Assembly (NCBI GenBank): GCA_037783415.1
Contig: JAZGTN010000064.1
Location: forward strand, 4,389,001 to 4,453,000
Source: Leptasterias polaris
Taxonomy: Eukaryota > Echinodermata > Asteroidea > Forcipulatida > Asteriidae
Length of the DNA: 64,000 nucleotides
Direction of reading: 5' to 3'
Shown: positions 1-11,100 of the stretch, piece by piece
Layout: every line of letters starts with the position of its first letter
Numbering within the stretch: the stretch's first letter is position 1
Notes under the pieces: model-generated
Seen by the model: only the letters and a program-made list of their open reading frames with translations
The model's database searches: none
Told to the model about the DNA's origin: nothing
Made by a program: the position numbers and the translations under genes

Positions 1-164
1 GCGTAGGAATTTTACTATATCATTTTCTAGTAAGTGAACCTAGTACATACTAGACCCCTAGCATTGGCCGCTGAAAATGCGTCACGCACAGCTCGCACTC
101 TCAGCCAATGGTAGGTCTTCATTGACCTCAGTGAGGGCGCTGTTTGGGCTTGTGAAGTCATATG

Positions 165-320
165 CAAGGGGTCTATCAGGTCATGGCCGTGCGGAATAGT
201 GCATCAAACTCGAGATGGAATGGCCGATGATTCAGAATGTGGGTTCAAATCCTGGTCATGACACTTGTGTCCTTCAGTGAGACATGTGACTTCCCAGCCT
301 TTTCCGTCGAGTAAATTCCC
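165..320 (+). repeat. tRNA-derived SINE head fragment (family B)
   Basis: This stretch carries the signature GTGGGTTCAAATCCTGG followed by TCATGACACTTGTGTCC. The first part resembles a Pol III B-box. The same string recurs near 6055, 60050 and 61920, so this is one copy of a dispersed SINE-like family. A C-rich tract follows. It lies in an intron of the SMYD5-like gene. Confidence 0.5.
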
Positions 321-447
321 CGCCCCCCTCCCTCCCTCCCCATAATCCTGGATCTACCTATGAGCATTGCTCAACAATCTGAACGAGGTCAAATTATACG
401 TAAATTCATTCCAGAAGAATCAACACTGATTGCAACTGGATTCTTAC

Positions 448-1561
448 TTCCAAGCTTCCTGAAGAATAACCAAAGGATGATCAGGGGCAGGTGGAGCTTG
501 ACCTAGGCAGAGAACCTGATGATACTGCGCCCTCGCTTGATCACGGCACTCAGCACTGCAATACGGAATCTGCAAAAAAAGAAGACAAGGACTTTGAGGT
601 TCCTAGAAACACATCGTTTTTGAATATACAGGCAGGCCTTGCAAGATCTAAGCTAGGTAGCCCAATTTAAGGGATAATCCTCAAGGACTTTGAAGGGGGT
701 AACCCTGTTTCAGCCCCAAGAGTAGGAGGCAACGTGCCCCTGGTGTCAATTGATTTGGGTCGATAGCCCAAATCAGTTATCACCTTGAAGTGGCCGTCCG
801 TGGCCTTGTGAGTTGGGCGATATCTCATAAAAATAATAAAAATAATAATCAACTTGGTGCGTTTGATAAGCTTTCCAGCCAGGGTTGACCCGGATTTGCT
901 CATCCGGGTGAGCCCCCGACAAGAGCTTAATGAACGCCAACTTCTCCTAGCATTCAATCCAATACATCTTGGGACAGCCGACTGGAGCTACTTTCATTGT
1001 GTGAATTATGGTCGAAACTTTTTGTGGATTTATGGAAAGACAGTCAAATAATTATTCATATGGTAAAACTGCAATGTTGAAATATTTTGCAGCCCAAAGA
1101 TAGTTAATACAACAAAACACGTCTTCAAATAAAAAATATAAAAAATAAGTGCTCACAAAGTCGCTGTTTTAATGGTTCAAATGTGTGTCCAATTTACTGA
1201 AATTATCCCCGCTGAATTTTTAAAAATGGCGGCTATTGAGAAAGTTTTTCATCATGACGTCATGCACCCAGGTCAGCCCCAAAACAACAACTCTTCATTT
1301 TCCATATTTTACCTGACATTGTGGACACGCTGTATGCTCCTCTCTCTTCACTCCACAGCATTCAGGATGAGGCAGTACCAAGGCCAGATTCCCCGTCAGC
1401 CTCTGCGCCATCTCCTGCGCTGTTTCCATTGAGCGCATGCAGAACTCGCACGCCATGTAACGATAGGCTTCATTCCAGAGAAACTGCGCACTGACCAATG
1501 GGTCTTCGGTGAAGAGGACGCTGCCTGTACTGAAATCTGTGGCTGCGAACACACCTTTTCC
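448..1561 (-). CDS. SMYD5: SMYD5-like MYND/SET-domain protein, partial (two internal exons)
   Basis: Two minus-strand exons join in phase. The upstream exon (1561-1313, 83 codons) begins GKGVFAATDF and contains the block VSAQFLWNEAYRY, then AQRLTG and LPHPE, ending at CPQCQ before a GTAAAA donor. The next exon (569-448, 122 bases) follows a TTTTTTTGCAG acceptor and reads IPYCSAECRDQARAQYHQVL, ending TGG-AA before GTAAGA. The residues match vertebrate SMYD5 closely (remembered: AQFLWNALYRY, AQRLTG, YCSAECR, QYHQVLC). The paired cysteines (CEFC, CPQC, YCSAEC, then H and C) form the MYND zinc finger that interrupts the SET domain. SMYD5 is a SET/MYND lysine methyltransferase family member. The catalytic SET part lies beyond the left edge. 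I could not locate the first coding exon to the right of 1561. The gene is divergent from ALDH18A1. Confidence 0.88.
665..845 (+). repeat. SINE family B body fragment
   Basis: Contains GAAGGGGGTAACCCTGTTTC and ATTTGGGTCGATAGCCCAAA, nearly the same as 60190-60345. It ends in an A/T-rich AATAATAAAAATAAT tail. It sits in the intron between the two visible SMYD5-like exons. Confidence 0.5.
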
Positions 1562-3635
1562 CTGGCCGAGGTTGGGGTTGGGGTGAGGGTTAAAAATGAT
1601 AAAAATTTAAATTATATGGCTACTTGCTACCGCCGTTTTGTTGTTGTTTTTTCATAATTTTTAGATACATAATTTTTTTTATTGTTAAAAGTTTACTCTA
1701 TACAATTATGGACAGAAAATCTTTTCCTTTTTCTGATTTGTGGATCCCGAGTATTTTGTATGTGAAAAAGTCAAAAATTCATATAAACTATCAATCGTCA
1801 GCCAGGATGGTTTTTAACTTAGTTCAGTGCCGCCGGTGCAATAATTTAGTAAAACACCACACAGAGCCGGTAGCCCCACAAGTGTTGGAACCCTTGGCCA
1901 CAGTGAAGTTACATCGACATCCTTGCAAAATTGCTAATTTGTAATTGCTCTGTGACTGACAATAACCCTTTCTCTTCTGACAATAACTGGTTTTTAACAA
2001 AATACTTGTTTTGTTTTACAATAGAATTACAGTTGACTAGATAGTACTGTATTTTAGAACGTATAAAGTCTGTGTCAGTGCATGGAGGAAGGTTCTTCCT
2101 ACCTCCATGGTCAGTGTCACCGTACCATGGAGGCACTCCGGGTGTACAACGAATTTCCGTATCAACACAATGTCAACAGTCACAGTCACAGTGTCAATCA
2201 CGTCACCATATCGTAGGACGCCCTGTATTCAGGGGGTCCCTGAAATCGAGGCAAACCTTTGACCTCTCTGCGCGCGATGTAAACAGTCCCTAGATACAAT
2301 TTTTGTGGTTTGACTTGCCAAGCAAAGAGTCTCCTCTCATTTGACCAAAACTTAGAAACATGTAAGGCTCCACTGGTTAGTTGCACTTGTTATGCAAAAA
2401 GTTGTGGTATTTTAGGCATTTCTGCAAGGTACAAAAATGTGTCATAAAAAAAAAAATTCCCACCGAAAAAGTTTCATCAAACACTTTTTCAATTCACAAT
2501 TCACGATGATCAAATCATGTGACTGAACATTCTGCTGAGCATTCTGGGGAAAAAAATACAGAGGCTTAAAGAAGCCATGTGCCTTATATCATTTTCTAAT
2601 AGTCTGGATAATTTTTTTTTGTAACACTCTATCATTTTTGTTGTTAATATTAAAATTTAAACATCAGCTTTGTGATTCGATTATCACTGTTTATTTATAT
2701 GCTTTATTATAAATGTTAAGAAACATAAAAAGACACAAAACTAAATAAAAATAAGATTTGAAAGCCAAGAATTATTTACATTTGTTTTTTGTTTTTTGTT
2801 TGTTTTAAGTTTTTGAAAAATACCATGGTTATTTTTAAAACTAAATAAAAAATATGTTGAATAAAATGAAGAAAACTGCTGGCTATAGAGTCATACACTA
2901 AGTCTCACAGAACACTAATAGTCACTGCAGATGTTTCTTCCACGTATGGCTTCACCCGGACACCATACTTTCTTGTTTGCATCGAAAACAGGTCAAACTC
3001 AAATCAAATGGGACGCTATTGAAGTCATCGAAGATCGGTGCGTGGTGTGAAAGTTTCAATGTCCATCACGTTTTAATATATGTTTGCATATTTCTTATAA
3101 ACAAAGGAAGGTAATTAGGGCATCAGTTGATTATGGAATATTTTTTTTTTTTTTTCAATTCAAAGAAAAAGGCATACTACATCGAAAACCGGACAGGGGA
3201 GGATATATCAACAAAACAACGATTAAGATTGTCAAAATCATTATCATTTGACCTACATTAATCCTTATGGTCGGACAGTAGCGTCTCTAGTTAATTTGCA
3301 CAAACTTGTGTACCTTCACATCATCAATGTATCTTGTGCAGACACCGGCATTTTTGACGTTGTTATGTGACATTGACAACACTCCATCATCAAAACACGT
3401 TTCACAGGAGGCTGCCATGTTGTTGTTGACCTCTTTGTGAACTGTTTTAGCACTAAACAATTAACGAAAAAGGGGGACCAGCGCTAGAAATCTATGAATA
3501 AGAACACAAGCAGAACACCAGTTAAATCTAATATCATAAAAGTTTAGCAAGCTAGGGAGTCGGTATTGACCTGACTGGGCAATAATGATTGCCACGAGTT
3601 CATTTTGAGTGTGTAGACCACGTTGTTTATTCACG
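1562..3635. other. SMYD5-side intron/upstream DNA, no exon recognised
   Basis: A/T-rich sequence 5' of the SMYD5-like exon at 1561. It should hold that gene's first exon and promoter, but no reading frame resembling the SMYD5 N-terminus could be identified. Inverted CCATGG-containing repeats lie near 2100-2145. No other structure was seen. Confidence 0.3.
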
Positions 3636-3639
3636 CATT

Positions 3640-3804
3640 GCATCATCAAAAAGCGCGCCGCATAATGTGCACTGACCCCGGCGGGGATTGCTGTGTAGTC
3701 GCGCGGCGCGCTTATATCGCTGGGTTCCGATCTTCTCATCGTGCTATCGTCGCCCGCCGGATGAATTCATTCAAAACGTATGTCAAGTTGTTCTCAATTC
3801 TGTG
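3640..3804 (+). promoter_or_regulatory. CpG-rich block, candidate promoter and non-coding first exon of ALDH18A1
   Basis: This is the only strongly CpG-rich stretch between the SMYD5-like exons and ALDH18A1 (GCGCGCC, CCCCGGCGGGG, GCGCGGCGCGC, CGCCCGCCGG). It ends at TCTGTG followed by a GTGAGC donor at 3805. An acceptor (CCCTATTTCAG) at about 4878 would join it to the exon containing the start codon. The same block could also serve the divergent SMYD5-like gene. No TATA box is evident. Confidence 0.35.
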
Positions 3805-4878
3805 GTGAGCCCTTGATGCGTTTTACATGGTGTTAACTGTTATTTTGATTGTGTTCACAGAATAGCTGTATTTTTGTAGTTTCTTCAATTATAATTTATT
3901 GTTTGGCTTTATAAAAAAAATACCATTGTAATCAACTATATCATCTCAATCAATCACTGAATCAGTGAGTCAATATGACACCGACAGTGCAGTGTGACAG
4001 TGATGATTGACAGTCATCTGGTCTACTCTACCCCTCCGTCTTAATATCACCACATACAGTTTACACTGAAACAGTACGCATCAAACTTGTCTAAAGAAAG
4101 ATAGGATTTATTGAAGCAAGTTCATATTTAATAGTAATAATATACCATAGACTCAGGTCGGTCAGAGCTACATCATGTGATCATACATGTAGGCCTAATC
4201 ATCTTTTGATTCAAGTTAAATATTTTTTCATGATGATTGATTCATCTTATGTTGTTAAAAAGGAATTAACACAGAGAACCACATCTCACTTTGACCTCCA
4301 TGCTTTGATTGGTTACAAACCTCTTGTAGACTAGTCTAGTACTAGTAGTAGTACTAGTGTATACCACATTTCCTTGCTCCGTCTAATTCTACCTCCATGG
4401 TTGATATTATTTTAGAAAATATTTTTGCATTATTATATAGCAGAAGAAAGTTGCTAGCAACAATACCAATTTATCATGTAAATTCTGTTTAACTAAAGAA
4501 GTAGTAGTAGTAGTACTAGTAGTACAGTATCCTGCAAATACTCACACAAATTAACAGCAAGAAATCTTTGTTTTATTTAACTTATAGGCCTAACCATTAT
4601 TTTCAGCAGATCTTTGAAGATTGGTCTGTACTGTAGTTTGCTCGACCATCATAACCATGGCAGAAACTATTGTCAGAAACAATTTTGTCTTGCACACTGG
4701 CATCTATGATCTAGTCTGTTTCTAAATAATATTTATACTATTTGACCAATCAAATTGACTACCATAAATGGCCATGACATCACAACATATTAGGCTATTG
4801 AAATAGAATAACATAGGTAACTTTTTTAGTGATTTTTTTTAACAATTGTCATGAATGGTTGTCATTTCCCTATTTCAG

Positions 4879-5116
4879 GTGATGTTTCATTTTTGACAAC
4901 GAACGACAGATGAAAAGATCTTGAATGTATTTCCTCAGCCAGATCTTAAATCTCTCTTCCTGAGAGGGAATTTTGTGGAGGGTCGTTGGATCATCACAGA
5001 CTGTGACATTGTCTCTGCTAGCGCTACCTCCTTCTACAGCCTCCCTGCACATCATAGAATCTTAACCCAATCAGAAAGACCTGCACACTACTTTATCGTT
5101 GGAAAGCTTTTCAGCC
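4879..5116 (+). other. ALDH18A1 5'-UTR segment
   Basis: Sequence between the putative acceptor TTTCAG at 4878 and the start codon at 5117. A very short upstream frame (ATGTTTCATTTTTGA) opens just after the acceptor and might lower translation of the main frame. Membership of the 5'-UTR is inferred from the acceptor and the lack of coding similarity. Confidence 0.35.
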
Positions 5117-8100
5117 ATGGCAGGTCTGAGTCGGCTTGTGAGAATTGGATGTTCATCCCAACATAAACTGAGTACAGGACTCCGTACAAGCTTAAAAAGC
5201 GTTTCCTCGTATCACTCAAACTCCTTCATGAGACCAAGGCTCTGTCGAGCCTTGTGGACTCCTCAAAATAACTCCTCAACCAAAGACGATTTTTTGACCA
5301 GCAACATTCGGGAAATATCCACTTCTAAAACGCAGAAGATTAGGACAGCGTATCGGTCGGATCTTAAGAATTGCAGGAGGATTGTTCTGAAGTTGGGAAG
5401 TGCTGTGATCACTAGAGACGATGAGTGTGGTTTGGCGTTGGGAAGACTGGCATCCATTATTGAACAGGTATACATGTAACTAACTTACCAGATATAATCG
5501 AGAATACAATATCAGCCGAACAAGTTTTGAGATTTGTCCCTTTCTCCATACCAAAAGTTGATTAAAATCACACGGTGCAATCTCTGCAAAATACAAGACT
5601 TTATGTTTTCTTCCATTGAGCTGGGTACAAATCGTGCCTGGAGGAAGTCCAGGCTAACATGTGATGTCACGGGTGGCATTGTGATTGCAGCAATTGTTGT
5701 TGTTCCAACTTAACTTGAAAGTTGAAATATTGTTTTGTGGATGATGTCACTCAAGACATTACTTGTTCACAAAAGTTCCTCAAAGCATTGGCAGGCAAGC
5801 TGGCAGGTATGCAGGCGGAAAGTTTGCATCTAAACATGTAGCTCAGCGACAAAAAAACATATAGTTGGTCGTAAATGTTTTTGTAGGGCAAAATATGAAG
5901 AAACCTTTAGAAAACGTGATCATCTGTTATTTTCACAGTCTATGATTTTAAGTAAAAAGTGATAAAAGTATAATGGGGTTGTAGTGTGTTGTGGCTAAGT
6001 GATGTGCTGCATCATCGGACTCAAGTTAAAATGGTTGAATCAGCGGAGTGTGGGTTCGATTCCTGGTAATGACACTTGTGTCCTTGAGCAAGGCACTTAA
6101 CCATAACTGCTTCTCTTAACCCAGGTGTGTAAATGGGAGCCTAAGAAGTCTGAGACAGTAATGTGTTGGATTCAAACCCTTAGCGCTAATGCAGCTTGCC
6201 AGGGTTGTATGCTTCCAGGGAGTTGAGAAAGTGAGAGGAATTGTCTAAGTATGCCTGATGAACATGAATAATAATGAACTTGAAAAGTGCCTTGAAAAGT
6301 GTCGCTACATGATAGGCCCTATACAAACCAATATTATTGTCATTACTATTTCCCCTGATGAACAAGGTATTCATATATAGCAACCATGTTTTTTTATCCT
6401 ACGCCAATTGTTGTAAGCACTGCACAGTATACTGTGTGCTTTCCTAAGTCCTACAGGAAAAAATATTCCACAGGCAACACGGGTGGGATTCGAACCCACA
6501 ACCACCACATTTCTAAGTCGTTTTTATTGTCATTCATTTCTCAGGTATCAGAGCTTCAACAGAGTGGCAAGCAAGTGATGGTGGTTACGAGTGGTGCTGT
6601 GGCATTTGGCAAACAGCGTCTAAGACATGAAGTCATTTTATCCCAAAGTATGAGAGAAACACTCATACCAAATCAGGAAAAAGTGAGTATTTTTTTATCT
6701 TCAATTTGTCTTGTTTTCATTTCTTGGTGTTCTTACATTTGATGTTAAGACTGTGTATGTTTGGCCTATTAACCCTCTCGCTACCAAATTCTTTTTGACA
6801 TTAAACAAAAACAACTGCTGGTGCCCAGATTGTTTGACCACTCAAGTTTATAGCACACATTCTAACACAACCTCAGTCTCAACACATTCTCAAACTCTAT
6901 TTATTCCTTGAAGATTTATTGTTAGAGCAAGATAAGTATTAACAAATGTCCTACCATTGAGCTATAAAAAAGAATGGTATTACACTCTCACTTGTGAGTT
7001 TCCTGTCATGAAATCCTAACATCATTGAGTTGTTGGTCTTTGTTTTCTCAGTGAGTTCTGTAAACCCAAACATTTGTTGTACACAACCATAGACCCTCCG
7101 TAGGTGTTTGGCAAGTTACATTGGATCATTCTACTCCAGTTTGCAGGGATTGCATAAAAGCAAGGTTATTTTATTTTACCTTCATTGGAAAGATCTGATC
7201 TATCCCTTTCAAGTGATGGTAAACTTGGGTAGGGAGGGTGAACATGGACAAAACTACAAATGGCCTTTGTATTGGGGCTGGAGTCTTTTGGGTGTGGTGT
7301 GTGTGTGTGTGTGTGAGCGTGTCTCTCCATTCAAACCGAGGACTTTAACAACAGGGATCCGGGTGTTTGACAGAGCGAGGACGTCCTCGCTTTGTTTTCG
7401 TGTACAAACCCAATGGGGACGTCGCTAAAAAACCCAATGGGAGAATAATGTCCAAACAATGGGAGAACAAAGAGAAGTCCTCGGTAAGCGGGATTTACAA
7501 ACGTGTGTGGGTGAGTAGGTAACCACATTCAAACCGGGGACCTATAACAAAAGAGGACAATAGGTCACGGTTGCTATCACAAAGGAAAGCATTGTGGTCC
7601 ACGGTTGCTATCACAAAGAGTTGAACAAAGGAGGGTCCACGATTGCAGGCTGTTACACACTTGTGTGTGTGTGTTATCTTGGTCAACTAAAATTGCCATT
7701 GGGGCTCAAGCAGGTTATAGTACACAGTTGACTAAAGTCACCATCAGGGCTCAAGCAGGGTATAGTGCACAGTTGACTAAAGTCACCATCAGGGCTCAAG
7801 CAGGGTCAGGGTTCTCCACACGCGGTTTTGTCCGGGCGCTGCGCCCGGACAAAATTTTCAAAATACAAAATGCGCCCGGACAAAAAATGTAGCGCCCGGA
7901 CAAAATCGTTGTGCGCCCGGACAAAATTGTCAGCGCCCGGACAAAAAATCGCAGCCACTGTTCGGTCCTAAATTAGTGTCAATCAGTAATTTCCACAATG
8001 AAACGATCGTTATTAATCACCGCGCACGTGCCGGGCAAGTATAAGAAATAGCACTGTTTTTCACGGCGCCCCCGCGGCACACATAACAGCCGTCATTTCA

Positions 8101-11100
8101 ATCTACGTAAATCATACACACGGACCATAGAGCTATCGCTGGCAGTGCATCGTGCAGTTGCGCTGCCAATAGCAGGTTTGTGTGGGGCTTTTGTTTTTCG
8201 CGGGACAGGTAACAGCCGTCACCTCCCGAACATCGTGGCGCAGTGTGGCACCATACACGATGCATATAGTTTTGTGTGTGGTGGGTTCAGGTAGTAAGTG
8301 CATAGTAGCATTTTGTAGTGCTTGCCTCGTGGTCTTTTACACTGACGCTCGGCGGCTCCGACATGCCCACTCCATCATTGCTGGATTTCTTTTCCAATTG
8401 GTCATAAAAGTTCACTATTTGGTTATACATTATCGTTATTCAATGTTTCCAGATTTTTATAGAATAAACTGGAGTCCAGAAAAAGAAACGAAAAGAAAAG
8501 AAATATTGTGATAATCTTGGGAAATCGACTATCTCGGTACATGGTAACCACGTGTATAAAGCAGATTGATGCTGTGAGCTCACTATCCAGGAAGACTATT
8601 GGCTCAAAAACGGGACCTTTCGCGCTATCAACCAATCCGCGGACAGATATTAAAACAGATTGACCAGGGGTACGTTTTCGCGGCTGGAACGAATAACTGT
8701 TTCGGTCATTGGCCTGTGTTATCGGATGGCCAAAATTCAACCGAAACATTTATTGGACTGCGAAAATTACCCCTTATGACGGCAACACACGTAATGGAGT
8801 GTGCTGGTGTTTAGGACGACGACTCGGCGGTATCGATCGACTCGACGACAGACGTGAGCGGTTGATCGTGAATGATACCTTTTAAGTTTGTAAATAAAAC
8901 AGAAAGAAATGAGGGGTGAAAAAACCTAACTTTGTGTCGGATTAACGGAAAATTGTTAATGTTTTTTTTATGGAAAAGTAAAAACATATTCTTGTTGACC
9001 CAAATATAAAGCTGAACAAGTGATTTTCCCCTTCGGATTCGCGGCGTTAACGGCGGGCGCGAATCTTGGCGCGAATCGATTCGCGGATTTGCGTCGGATT
9101 TCTAGGCCTGAAATTTAAACAGAAAACTGTTTTTTTCTTGGCCCATTGTTTGTAGACTCCCACCCAGTGTCACATAGATTTGGTGATTCATTGCGCTTGC
9201 ACATTAAGCATTGCTTGCGTGAAAAAATCACCCGGCGGCCGGCGCCGCCAGCGTGCGCCCGGACAAAATTTGACCCTGTGGAGAACCCTGAGGGTATAGT
9301 GCACAGTTGACTAAAGTCGCCATTGGGGCTCAAGCAGGGTATAGTACACAGTAGACTAAAGTCACCATTGGGACTCAAGCAGGGTATAGTGCACAGTTGA
9401 CTAAAGTCACCATTGGGGCTCAAGCAGGGTATACATGTAGTACACAGTAGACTAAAGTCGCCATTGGGGCTCAAGCAGGGTATAGTGCACAGTTGACTAA
9501 AGTCACCATTGAGGCTCAACCTGGGTATAGTACAGTTGACTAAGTCACCATTGGGGCTCAAGCAGGTTATAGTGCACAGTTGACTAAAGTCGCCATTTGG
9601 GTTGAATTGGTTAACCCTACCACCAAACCTCAAAATGGAAACAGAAAATAAAAATGTTCGCAAAAATATCCTGTAAAAAGGTTTAGGATGTGATCGAGAC
9701 CTGTACCATTTACATAGAATTATTCACACAAAACATTTCTCTAAAAGTTTTCTTTTTTTTAAATGCATTTTGAAATGCTTTTATTCAACCCTTCGTAATG
9801 CAGATATGTCTGAGAGACCAAATCGCTTTAAAAAAAAACAATTCCAACGTACTCAAGTTCTACATTTGAATGATTTTGATAATCTTAATAAAACATTGCT
9901 TTTTACTATGTCAGTTTTTCTATTTTCTTAAGGGACACGTTGCCTTGGATCGGACGAGTTGGTCTATAAAAAGCATTTGTAACCATTTGTTATATAATAC
10001 ATATGGTTAGAAAGATGTTTTAAAAGTAGAATACAATGATTCACACAAATATGCCTCGAAATTGCGTGGTTTCACAGCCAAAATAAGTTAGAAGGATGCT
10101 TTAAAAACTATTAACCCTCCTACTCTTGGTAACATTTTCCAGCGAGTTGACCAACCATTTGAAACCATTCAACTGCACTGGTTGTGTATGATGGCACAAC
10201 TGTGCACATAACATGTGTGTACTGTCTAGATGCATTTACCACATGATATTACATTGCAGGCTGGCATAGTTTATCTACCATTCAAAACCACAGTGGATGA
10301 TATTGAATGGTCAGACAGTAGAAGGGTTAACATCTTTAAAACAAGGAGGCCTTTTTTCTGGGTCATTACCAAAGTATGACCCTACATGTACCTTTAAGTT
10401 TAAGAAGTTATCATTTTGAATTTGAAATTTGTTAATTGACTTTTTACAAGAATTTAGGTGTACGGCTTTTTCATAGATTTACTAAAGTGGTTTGATTCCT
10501 TAAAATTATGTATGATTGTAAGATAATTATTATTATGGTAGCACATAATCTGTCATTGTGTATCCCCAGCCGATGATTTTTGTATATTATTTCCATGGAT
10601 ACTCAAATATGATTTTCATAGAGCCTTAAACCCTGACAGTGCACACATTACAATTATACCACGTCAAAATTCTTTAATTAAAGTTTCTTCAAAAGCAATT
10701 ATGAAGTACGATTTTGCTGTACACAAAAGGTTCACTCTGACTGCAGGCACTGTTATTGAGTTCAGCAGGATGTATTGCAATCAGAAAGCCTTGGGGAGGC
10801 TTTTTAGAAAAACAAACTGAATAGCAAATTTGCTTCTTTCGATAATGCCCAGCATCGCTGAGATGTGACACTAGACCCTTCTCATTAAATATGAATTTTA
10901 AGGCCTTTAATTACACGGAGGCCGCAGGGGCCATTGCCTCTATTGCCCTGGTCCTGGCCTTGGTGCCCCTTCAAAAGTTTCCCATAGACTTTCCGAATTT
11001 TCCAATGGTAGTGTCCTTTGCAAAATGAAAATGGCCTTGCCCTCTCAAAGATGAAATGTTCCTAAAGACGTGTTGTGCATCCTGTGTGTGCACTAACACA

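Noticed and set aside
3461..3739. Minus-strand frame as the missing SMYD5 first exon
   Set aside because: The translation (MRRSEPSDISAPRDY...) has no resemblance to SMYD5 N-termini and no donor in the right phase was found.
6476..6525. GGGATTCGAACCCACAACC, resembling a tRNA T-arm on the minus strand
   Set aside because: Only the T-arm-like string is present; no D-arm or acceptor stem could be matched, so it is at most a SINE remnant.
9115..9663. A 182-residue minus-strand open frame with an internal peptide repeat
   Set aside because: It is produced by the 45-bp minisatellite (15 codons per unit) and has no recognisable domain, so it is not listed as a gene.
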